In this document: positions 1 to 6,086 of the stretch, piece after piece | Numbering within the stretch: position 1 is the first letter of the stretch | Layout of the letters: each line of letters begins with the position of its first letter | Assembly: GCA_947254045.1 (NCBI GenBank) | Contig: CAMYBO010000056.1 | Coordinates: 1 to 7,684 of the forward strand | Length of the DNA: 7,684 bases | Source: an uncultured Granulicatella sp. | Lineage (GTDB): Bacteria; Bacillota; Bacilli; Lactobacillales; Aerococcaceae | Direction of reading: 5' to 3' | The notes under the pieces: model-generated | The model's database searches: none | Told to the model about the DNA's origin: nothing | The model's input: only the letters and a program-made list of their open reading frames with translations | Position numbers and translations under genes: made by a program

Positions 1-16
1 TAATATTTATATCGCA

Positions 17-31
17 TGAAAGCGCAAAAAA
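17..31 (+). promoter_or_regulatory. Candidate cre (CcpA operator) overlapping the promoter
   Basis: With the A at 16 included, the sequence fits the catabolite-responsive element consensus WTGNAARCGNWWWCAW at 15 of 16 positions; the one mismatch is A in place of the conserved C near the right end. The left half (TGAAAGCG) is perfect and the right half is only weakly palindromic. The site lies just upstream of the -10 box, where bound CcpA would block RNA polymerase. This fits carbon catabolite repression of a carbohydrate importer. The match is seen directly; the regulation is inferred. Confidence 0.5.
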
Positions 32-40
32 TGGTATACT
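32..40 (+). promoter_or_regulatory. Extended -10 promoter of the ABC transporter operon
   Basis: TGGTATACT gives a TG dinucleotide one base before a TATACT hexamer (35-40, 5 of 6 to TATAAT). No good -35 hexamer lies 16 to 18 bases upstream, as is common for extended -10 promoters. Transcription would start near 46-48, leaving a leader of about 30 bases before the ATG at 78. It is the only convincing promoter upstream of the operon within the window. Confidence 0.6.
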
Positions 41-77
41 GGAGTGTATTCAAGTAAAGAAATTTGGAGGTTTACTC

Positions 78-1148
78 ATGATTGATGTTATCGACTTAAA
101 TAAAGTATTCGATAATGGCTTTGAAGCATTAAAATCCGTTAATTTTTCAATTGACCAAGGGGATTTAGTATGCTTATTAGGGCCTAGTGGTTGCGGAAAA
201 TCAACTATTTTAAATATGATTGCAGGGTTATTACAACCAACTGGTGGAGATATCCAATTTAAAAAATCTTCTGTTATTAACACAGAGCCAAAAGATAGAA
301 ATATTGGATTTGTGTTCCAAAACTATGCGTTATATCCGCATATGACAGTGTTAGAGAACATTATGTTCCCACTAACAGTAGGACAAAATAAAATTTCAAA
401 AGAAGAAGCTAAAAAAGTTGCAGAAGAATACATGCAATTAACAAATATCGAGGAATTAGCTGAGAAAAAACCTGGCACTTTATCAGGGGGACAACAACAA
501 CGTGTTGCGATTACTCGTGCGTTAGTTCAAAAACCAGAAGTATTATTATTAGACGAACCATTAAGTAACTTAGATGCTCGTTTACGTTTAAAAATTCGTG
601 AAGAGATTCGTCGTTTAGTGAAAGAAGTAGGAATTACAACCATCTTCGTAACTCACGACCAAGAAGAAGCTTTATCAATCAGTGATAAAATCATCTTATT
701 AAATGAAGGTGTTATCCAACAACATGATGATCCTCAAAACTTATATTTAGAACCAAATAATTTATTTGTAGCTAAATTTATCGGAAATCCTATTATTAAC
801 ATTTCAGAAGTGGATGTAAAAGATGGTGTGATTCATCACCCTGCCTTTACTTTACAAGCAAGTGAATTAGTAGAAAGTCGTTTCCGTAAAGGGTTAGAGA
901 ATGGACATTACTATTTAGGATTACGCCCTGAAGATTTAGTTCCAAGCGAAAATGGCTTATTTACAGTAACCGTTACGGCTGTTGAATTAATTGGTCGTGA
1001 ACGTATTTTACACTTTACATTAGGAGAACAAGATATTAAATCAATCGTAAGTGTGGAACATAAGATTGAAGAAGGAGACACACTTTCATTTGATCTTCTA
1101 AGACATAAGTTATTCTTATTCAATCAAAATGGAGAACGTGTATACTAA
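78..1148 (+). CDS. CUT1-type ABC importer ATP-binding protein (MalK/UgpC family)
   Basis: This is the cytoplasmic motor subunit that hydrolyses ATP to drive uptake through the two permeases encoded next. All nucleotide-binding motifs are intact: Walker A GPSGCGKST (35-43), Q-loop glutamine 81 in FVFQNYALYPHM, signature LSGGQQQR (135-142), Walker B LLLDEP (156-161), D-loop SNLDA (163-167) and H-loop His193. Residues from about 235 to 356 form the TOBE/MalK-type regulatory domain, with the typical FIGNP and LGLRPED stretches. At 356 aa it has the usual family length. The ATG at 78 follows GGAGG (66-70) by seven bases. Its stop TAA overlaps the next ATG by one base, so translation of the two is probably coupled. 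The family is certain. Whether the substrate is glycerol-3-phosphate (UgpC-like), maltodextrin (MalK) or another sugar (MsmK) cannot be told from this subunit. Confidence 0.95.
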   Translation: MIDVIDLNKVFDNGFEALKSVNFSIDQGDLVCLLGPSGCGKSTILNMIAGLLQPTGGDIQFKKSSVINTEPKDRNIGFVFQNYALYPHMTVLENIMFPLTVGQNKISKEEAKKVAEEYMQLTNIEELAEKKPGTLSGGQQQRVAITRALVQKPEVLLLDEPLSNLDARLRLKIREEIRRLVKEVGITTIFVTHDQEEALSISDKIILLNEGVIQQHDDPQNLYLEPNNLFVAKFIGNPIINISEVDVKDGVIHHPAFTLQASELVESRFRKGLENGHYYLGLRPEDLVPSENGLFTVTVTAVELIGRERILHFTLGEQDIKSIVSVEHKIEEGDTLSFDLLRHKLFLFNQNGERVY

Positions 1149-2023
1149 TGAAAAAATATAATCCTGAGAATCAACCAAAGGCGTGGTTATTCCTTCTTCC
1201 GTCATTAGGTGTGATTTTACTATTTAATATTTACCCGTTAATTCGTTCATTTTGGATGAGTTTCCAAAAGGGTTCATTGTTAAAACTTCAATTTACAGGT
1301 TTATCAAACTATCAAAAAGTTTTAGCAGATCCAGTGTTTCATAAAGCATTACTGAATACAGCTTTATATGCATTCGTGGTAGTACCCGTTGCACTATGTA
1401 TTTCAGTTGTGATTGCTTGGATTATCTTTGAAAAGGTAAAACATAAGAGTGTGTTTGAAACAATTTTCTTCATGCCTTATGTAACAAGTACAATTGCGAT
1501 TGGGATTGTGTTCCGTTATTTCTTTAATGGAAGTTACGGATTAATCAATTTCTTACTAGGTTTAGTAGGAATTCCTGCTGTGAACTGGTTAGATAATGTC
1601 AATATGAGTATGCCAACATTAATTATTTTTGGTATTTGGACAGGGCTTGCGTTTAATATCATCATCTTATTAGCAGGTTTAAGAAATATTGACCCAGAAC
1701 ACTTTAAAATTGCAAAAATGTTTGGAGCTACAGAAAAAGAAATTTTCTGGAGAATTACATTCCCTCAATTAGTACCAACAATTGCATTCTTATCTACAGT
1801 GAACTTAATCGGTGCCTTCAAAGTTTATACTCAAGTATATGCATTATTTGGAGGAACAGCTGGGGTTGCCAATAGTGCGACAACTGCCGTGTACTATATT
1901 TACGACAAGTTCCACGTAGCTGGTCGTCCAGGAATTGCGATGGCAGCAACTGTAATCTTATTTGTGATTATTCTGATTGCTACTTTCTTCCAAAATAAAT
2001 TCTTGAGAAGAGCGGAGGGTTAA
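1148..2023 (+). CDS. Carbohydrate-type ABC importer permease, MalF/UgpA type
   Basis: This is the first of two integral membrane subunits forming the translocation channel. Six hydrophobic segments can be read at about residues 12-32, 72-95, 103-128, 155-178, 208-230 and 262-284. The cytoplasmic EAA loop that docks on the ATPase lies at about 184-206, with the invariant glycine at 193 in AKMFGAT and a closing FPQLVP. At 291 aa it is typical of UgpA/LacF-like subunits and lacks the extra periplasmic domain of E. coli MalF. The start ATG overlaps the ATPase stop (TAATG) and is served by GGAGAA at 1131-1136. The partner permease starts two bases after its stop. The family is certain; the substrate is unknown. 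Confidence 0.94.
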   Translation: MKKYNPENQPKAWLFLLPSLGVILLFNIYPLIRSFWMSFQKGSLLKLQFTGLSNYQKVLADPVFHKALLNTALYAFVVVPVALCISVVIAWIIFEKVKHKSVFETIFFMPYVTSTIAIGIVFRYFFNGSYGLINFLLGLVGIPAVNWLDNVNMSMPTLIIFGIWTGLAFNIIILLAGLRNIDPEHFKIAKMFGATEKEIFWRITFPQLVPTIAFLSTVNLIGAFKVYTQVYALFGGTAGVANSATTAVYYIYDKFHVAGRPGIAMAATVILFVIILIATFFQNKFLRRAEG

Positions 2024-2025
2024 TC

Positions 2026-2844
2026 ATGAAAAAAGTAATCAATTATTTATTATTAGCACTGATTGTTATTTTATCAATCATTACCGTATTCCCATTTATT
2101 TATATGATTTTGACAGGGTTAATGACTTATGCGGAAGCAACAAGTATTCCACCAACATTAATTCCTAAATCATTACAATGGCAAAACTACATTGAAGTAT
2201 TCCACAGAGCGCCATTCTTACGCTACTTTGCAAATACATTATTTGTATCATTATTTACAACTACTGCAACAGTTATTACTTCATTGTTAGCAGCATTTGC
2301 ATTAACAAGCTTAGAATTTAAATATAAAAAAGTTGTGACATTAGTGATGGTTTCATTATTAATGGTTCCTTATGAATCAATTATCTTTACAAACTATCAA
2401 ACAATTGCACAATTAGGATTATTAGATACTTATCTAGCTTTAATCCTTCCATTTTTAACTAGTATTTTCTATATCTACTATCTAAATGGTTATCTTCGTG
2501 GAATTCCAAGCACATTCTACAAAGCAGCTAAAATTGATGGTGCATCTGATTTAGAATATATTCGTCGAATTTTAGTGCCAATGTGTAAGCCAGCGCTTGT
2601 AACAGTTGGAATTTTAACATTTATTATGAGCTGGAATTCATTCCTATGGCCATTACTTGCAACAAACACTAAATACTTCCGTCTATTAAACAACGGGTTA
2701 TCAGCCTTCACGACTGAAAGTGGTAGTGATGTTCAATTACAAATGGCTGCCGCAACATTGACAGTAGTTCCTATTTTGATTATCTATTTTGTATTTAGAA
2801 AAGAAATTATTAGAGGGGTTGCTAAGAATGGTATCAAAGGATAA
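2026..2844 (+). CDS. Carbohydrate-type ABC importer permease, MalG/UgpE type
   Basis: This is the second membrane subunit, which pairs with the preceding permease. Hydrophobic segments lie at about residues 5-30, 70-95, 103-125, 135-158, 189-212 and 240-262. The EAA loop begins at FYKAAKIDGAS (164-174), with the key glycine at 172, and runs to about residue 190. The 272-aa length is standard for MalG/UgpE subunits. The ATG follows GGAGGG (2014-2019) by six bases. The 3' end overlaps the start of the hydrolase gene by 17 bases in another frame, which ties the hydrolase to the transporter transcript. The family is certain; substrate specificity is not readable here. Confidence 0.94.
   Translation: MKKVINYLLLALIVILSIITVFPFIYMILTGLMTYAEATSIPPTLIPKSLQWQNYIEVFHRAPFLRYFANTLFVSLFTTTATVITSLLAAFALTSLEFKYKKVVTLVMVSLLMVPYESIIFTNYQTIAQLGLLDTYLALILPFLTSIFYIYYLNGYLRGIPSTFYKAAKIDGASDLEYIRRILVPMCKPALVTVGILTFIMSWNSFLWPLLATNTKYFRLLNNGLSAFTTESGSDVQLQMAAATLTVVPILIIYFVFRKEIIRGVAKNGIKG
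2812..2818 (+). promoter_or_regulatory. Ribosome binding site that fixes the hydrolase start
   Basis: AGAGGGG lies nine bases before the ATG at 2828, inside the end of the permease gene. An in-frame TTG at 2789 would add 13 residues but has no comparable ribosome site, and the added residues match no expected part of the fold. The ATG at 2828 is therefore preferred. Confidence 0.7.
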
Positions 2845-4120
2845 AACAGTTGTTACATTCCATAGCGGAATTCTAACAATAGGAGGAACGGTTATTGAAG
2901 TAAGTTATGGCAATTCCCATATTTTCTTTGACTTCGGAACTGAGTTTCGTCCAGAATTAGATTTACCAGATGAACAGTTACAAACACTGATTCAATATGG
3001 GATTATCCCAAAATTAAATCATGTCTATGATCCACGTTTGGGATATGAGTACGATGGAGAAGAAACGGGGGAGTATGAAAATACAGCAGTATTTTTATCA
3101 CATGCTCATTTAGATCATTCAAGAATGATTAATTACTTAGATCCAGCTATTCCATTGTATACATTAAAAGAAACAAAAATGATTTTAAATAGTTTGAATC
3201 GTAATGGAGATTTTTTATTACCAACACCGTTTGAAAAATCTCCTTTTACGAGAGAAATGATTGGTTTAGAACCAAACTCGGTTGTAACTGTTGGAGACAT
3301 TACAATTGAAGTTGTCCCAGTAGACCATGATGCTTATGGGGCAAGTGCCTTATTAATTCGAACTCCAGATCATTTCATTACTTATACAGGTGATTTGAGA
3401 TTACATGGTTATATTCCTGAAGCAACGGTTGAGTTTTGTAAAAAAGCAAAACATACTCAGATGTTAATGATGGAAGGGGTAACGATTAGTTTCCCGGAAA
3501 GACCTGTTGATTCAAAAGAAATTAAACCAGCAAATGAATTAGAAGTCATTGAAAGAGTGGTTCAATTTCAAAAAGAAAATCCAAACCGTCCGATAGCCTT
3601 TAATGGGTATCCAGCAAATGTGGAACGTTTTGCAAAAATTGTAGAGCAGTCTCCACGAACTGTAGTATTAGAAGCTCATATGGCAGCTTTACTACAAGAA
3701 GTATTTGGAACTCGTGCTCATTTCTATTATTCGAGTGAAGCGAAACGTATTCCAGAATTAAATCATGATTTAGAAGTTTCCTATCAAACACTAATAGAAG
3801 ATCAAGGGGAGTATTTCTGGCAAGTAGTGGATAATTTTGATAAACTACAAGAAGGAACACTATACCTTCACTGTGATGCGCAACCATTAGGTGACTTTGA
3901 TCCAAATTATCAAGTGTTTCTCGATTTACTAGCGAAACATCACATCGAATTTGTGAAAATCGCTTGTTCAGGTCATGCAAAACCTGCGGATTTAGACCGT
4001 ATTATTGCAATGATCGAACCCCAACTTTTGGTTCCTATCCATACCTTGAAACCAGAATTATTGGTGAATCCGTATGGTGAAAGAATATTGCCACATCGTG
4101 GCGAAAAAATTGTGTTGTAA
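2828..4120 (+). CDS. MBL-fold beta-CASP hydrolase, short RNase J-like
   Basis: This is a predicted cytoplasmic zinc hydrolase of 430 aa. The metallo-beta-lactamase metal site is complete: HAHLDH at 92-97, His167 in VDHDAYG, Asp189 in TGDLRLHG and His405 in PIHT. Glu in MMEGVT, just after the MBL half, fits beta-CASP motif A. SGHA around His383 followed by PIH at 403-405 matches the RNase J pattern SGHA...PVHG. Residues from about 215 to 370 would form the beta-CASP insert. RNase J enzymes are about 555 aa, so the C-terminal RNase J domain is missing. Beta-CASP MBL proteins normally cut nucleic acids, while other MBL enzymes cut small phosphodiesters. Its position inside an importer operon, overlapping the permease and 27 bases ahead of the binding protein, suggests a metabolic or operon-specific role. 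Fold and active site are well supported; substrate is unknown. Confidence 0.85.
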   Translation: MVSKDKTVVTFHSGILTIGGTVIEVSYGNSHIFFDFGTEFRPELDLPDEQLQTLIQYGIIPKLNHVYDPRLGYEYDGEETGEYENTAVFLSHAHLDHSRMINYLDPAIPLYTLKETKMILNSLNRNGDFLLPTPFEKSPFTREMIGLEPNSVVTVGDITIEVVPVDHDAYGASALLIRTPDHFITYTGDLRLHGYIPEATVEFCKKAKHTQMLMMEGVTISFPERPVDSKEIKPANELEVIERVVQFQKENPNRPIAFNGYPANVERFAKIVEQSPRTVVLEAHMAALLQEVFGTRAHFYYSSEAKRIPELNHDLEVSYQTLIEDQGEYFWQVVDNFDKLQEGTLYLHCDAQPLGDFDPNYQVFLDLLAKHHIEFVKIACSGHAKPADLDRIIAMIEPQLLVPIHTLKPELLVNPYGERILPHRGEKIVL

Positions 4121-4147
4121 AACTATAAAAGAAAAAGGAGAATAATT

Positions 4148-5437
4148 ATGAAATTCAAATCTTTAGTAAAAGCGACACTTGCGACAACATCAGTTTTAGT
4201 TTTAGGAGCTTGCGGCAATACTGCTTCAAACTCACAAAAAGAAACTAAAGCAGACATTCAAACAGAAGTAAAAGAGGAAACGAAAATTACTTTCTGGCAT
4301 GCCTTAAATGGTAAATTAGAGGAAACTCTAACGAAATTAACTGAGGAGTTCATGGCTAAAAATCCTAATGTGAAAATTGAGTTACAAAACCAATCTTCAT
4401 ATAAAGAATTACAAGCTAAAATTAACTCTACATTAACTTCGCCAAAAGATTTACCAACAATTACTCAAGCATACCCAGGATGGTTATGGAATGCTGCAGA
4501 TCAAGATCAATTAGTTGATTTAAAACCTTACTTAGAAAACTCAACTATTGGTATCAAAGATGATGCTGCGATTCGTTCAGAATTATTAAAAGGTGCGCAA
4601 ATCAATGGTGTACAATATGGTATTCCATTTAACAAATCAACAGAAGTATTGTTCTACAATGCTGATTTATTTAAAGAATATGGAGTTAAAGTACCAACTA
4701 CTTTAGATGAATTAAAAGAAGCAGCTAAAACAATTTATGAAAAATCAAATCATCAAATTGTAGGTGCTGGCTTTGACTCATTAAATAACTACTATTCAAC
4801 AGGTATGGTAAACAAAGGTGTTCAATTCAATAAAGAATTAGATATTACAAGTAAAGAATCAAAAGAAGTTGTTTCTTACTACGCAGAAGGTATTAAAGAA
4901 GGTTACTTCCGTATTGCTGGATCAGATAAGTTCTTATCAGGACCTTTCTCAAATAAACAAGTTGCAATGTATGTAGGTTCAACTGCGGGTGAGTCATTTG
5001 TTGCTAAAGGTGCTAAAGAAGGTGGATATGAATATGGCGTAGCTCCACGTCCAGAAAAAGTTAATATCCAACAAGGTACTGATATTTATATGTTCCAAAG
5101 TGCTTCTGAAGAACAACGTACTGCAGCTTACTTATTCTTAAAATTCTTAGCTTCTCCTGAGTCTCAATTAACTTGGGCACAAGCTACAGGATATATTCCA
5201 GTAGTTTCTAAAGTATTAGAAAGTGCAGAATACAAAAATTCTAACTCTAAAGTTCCAGCAGCAATCGCTGAAGGTAAAAAAGAATTATTCTCAATTCCTG
5301 TCATTGAAAATGCTGACTCTGCATATGCAGAAATCACTAAGATTCAAGAAAAAGTTTATAGTGATGTAAATGGTTCAAGTGTTGATAAAGTTTTAGAAGC
5401 TTCTAAAGCTGAATTCCAATCAGTTTGGAACCAATAG
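4148..5437 (+). CDS. Extracellular solute-binding lipoprotein (UgpB-like, SBP family 1)
   Basis: This is the substrate receptor of the importer, anchored to the outer face of the membrane. A lipoprotein signal peptide is plain: charged start MKFK, hydrophobic stretch, and lipobox LGAC with the lipidated cysteine at residue 22. The mature protein opens with a low-complexity Ser/Lys/Glu linker (about 23-45), then ITFWHAL, typical of family 1 binding proteins. The conserved YGIPFNKSTEVLFYN block starts at about residue 157, and the C-terminal lobe carries the usual AAYLFLKFLASPE stretch. At 429 aa the length is normal. AAAGGAG at 4134-4140 is a strong ribosome site, seven bases before the ATG. 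It is the last gene of the operon, whereas binding-protein genes more often come first. Sequence flavour is closest to Firmicute proteins annotated as glycerol-3-phosphate binding (UgpB), but such labels are often only nominal. Confidence 0.93.
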   Translation: MKFKSLVKATLATTSVLVLGACGNTASNSQKETKADIQTEVKEETKITFWHALNGKLEETLTKLTEEFMAKNPNVKIELQNQSSYKELQAKINSTLTSPKDLPTITQAYPGWLWNAADQDQLVDLKPYLENSTIGIKDDAAIRSELLKGAQINGVQYGIPFNKSTEVLFYNADLFKEYGVKVPTTLDELKEAAKTIYEKSNHQIVGAGFDSLNNYYSTGMVNKGVQFNKELDITSKESKEVVSYYAEGIKEGYFRIAGSDKFLSGPFSNKQVAMYVGSTAGESFVAKGAKEGGYEYGVAPRPEKVNIQQGTDIYMFQSASEEQRTAAYLFLKFLASPESQLTWAQATGYIPVVSKVLESAEYKNSNSKVPAAIAEGKKELFSIPVIENADSAYAEITKIQEKVYSDVNGSSVDKVLEASKAEFQSVWNQ

Positions 5438-5446
5438 ATTCGAATT

Positions 5447-5522
5447 AGACTTCCTTGATAGTAGTAAAGGACGCAAGCAAACCTGACGGTTTCATAGCTG
5501 CTAATACTACTATGGGAAGTCT
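5447..5522 (+). terminator. Long structured hairpin with T-rich tail ending the operon
   Basis: Ten bases after the lipoprotein stop, the RNA can fold into one long interrupted hairpin of 27 base pairs: AGACTTCC (5447-5454) with GGAAGTCT (5515-5522), ATAGTAGTA (5458-5466) with TACTACTAT (5505-5513), GCA-GC around a bulged A (5473-5478) with GCTGC (5497-5501), and AAACC (5479-5483) with GGTTT (5488-5492), closed by a TGAC loop. It is followed by TTTTCTCATTTTATT. Intrinsic termination for the + strand is likely. The length, with several internal loops, is more than a terminator needs, so a processed small RNA or a mobile palindrome is possible. Confidence 0.7.
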
Positions 5523-5540
5523 TTTCTCATTTTATTGGGG

Positions 5541-5608
5541 TTGTTCGACAAATCCTGTTGGTGAATCAATTTGACCACCAAATTAAGCCTTCGGTTGTCA
5601 ACGAACAA
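5541..5608. repeat. Nested inverted repeat, possible insertion-sequence end or small palindromic element
   Basis: The outer arms are TTGTTCGACAA (5541-5551) and TTGTC-AAC-GAACAA (5595-5608), complementary apart from a three-base bulge. Inside lies a perfect six-base arm pair, TTGGTG (5558-5563) with CACCAA (5576-5581), whose loop can pair further (TCA with TGA). The GTTCGACAAATCC-TTGGTG layout loosely resembles the terminal repeats of ISL3-family elements as I remember them, but no transposase is present. The arms are seen directly; the mobile origin is inference. Confidence 0.45.
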
Positions 5609-5622
5609 TAGCTGAAATTCAT

Positions 5623-5641
5623 AAAAATATAGCCTATTTTT
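5623..5641. repeat. Small AT-rich hairpin
   Basis: AAAAATA (5623-5629) and TATTTTT (5635-5641) are perfectly complementary around a five-base loop. The stem is all A-T and weak. On either strand it resembles a poor terminator. The rest of 5609-5688 shows no clear promoter or gene; TTGTCA at 5595-5600 could act as a -35 box but lacks a good -10 partner. Confidence 0.3.
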
Positions 5642-5688
5642 AATAAAATCACAACTTAAATTTAAAGTTACAAGATTATCTAGCAAAT

Positions 5689-6027
5689 TTGATTAATGGT
5701 ATAAAAGTTAACTTTACAGTACATTTGGGATTTGAAAAAGGAGAATCGGGTATTTTGTATGTCCTTTGCAAAGCTGCTCGGTTAGGATTTATTGATGTAG
5801 AGTATGTAAATGAGTGTGTAAAAAATATTTATAGTCAACTTTATAGAGAACATGAGGATTATAATTTATTATGCCCTGGATATGCAATGCTTCGGTGTTC
5901 TATTGATTTTGGAACTGGGTTTCGTGTCATAATAGTGATAGAGGCAAATAGTTATGTAAATACAAGGAGTTCAAGACTTCTACCAAAGTTTAAAATAAGA
6001 AAAATGAACGGTTGGTGCACTGTTTAG
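5689..6027 (+). CDS. Hypothetical protein, probably 5'-truncated remnant
   Basis: I do not recognise this frame. It is open from 5647, just after a TAA, to the TAG at 6025-6027. There is no ATG near the left end; the only early start codon is a TTG at 5689, without a ribosome site. The 112-aa product is mixed in composition, with four cysteines, no signal peptide and no clear membrane segment. The frame stays open through in-frame codons upstream of the TTG (reading LKLQDYLANL), so the coding sequence probably once began further left and was cut by the rearrangement that left the inverted repeat at 5541-5608. Arginine codons are mixed CGG, AGA, CGT and AGG, unlike the operon upstream. It may be the C-terminal part of an accessory gene; a fortuitous open frame cannot be excluded. 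Confidence 0.35.
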   Translation: MINGIKVNFTVHLGFEKGESGILYVLCKAARLGFIDVEYVNECVKNIYSQLYREHEDYNLLCPGYAMLRCSIDFGTGFRVIIVIEANSYVNTRSSRLLPKFKIRKMNGWCTV

Positions 6028-6086
6028 GAGAGTTTTACGAAAATAAATGTTGCAAATAGTACGTTAGGAGAGAGGAGATAACTATA

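Noticed and set aside
50..283. Antisense open frame opposite the ATPase start
   Set aside because: It mirrors the Walker A coding region and would run across the operon promoter; nothing supports expression.
78..1148. Firm naming as ugpC, malK or msmK
   Set aside because: The ATPases of these systems are interchangeable in sequence features and sometimes shared between transporters; no substrate-specific mark is visible.
2789..2827. TTG at 2789 as start of the hydrolase
   Set aside because: It would add 13 residues and overlap the permease by 56 bases without a ribosome site; the ATG at 2828 has AGAGGGG nine bases upstream.
3600..3980. Antisense open frame of 126 codons inside the hydrolase gene
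   Set aside because: It lies wholly opposite a conserved coding region, lacks family features, and shows no ribosome site of its own.
5469..5483. Resemblance to a c-di-GMP-I (GEMM) riboswitch, from GGACGCAA and GCAAACC
   Set aside because: In that class the GCAAACC-like part comes before the GACGCAAAGC part on a separate helix; here they are fused in one strand of a single hairpin, and the element follows a gene rather than leading one.
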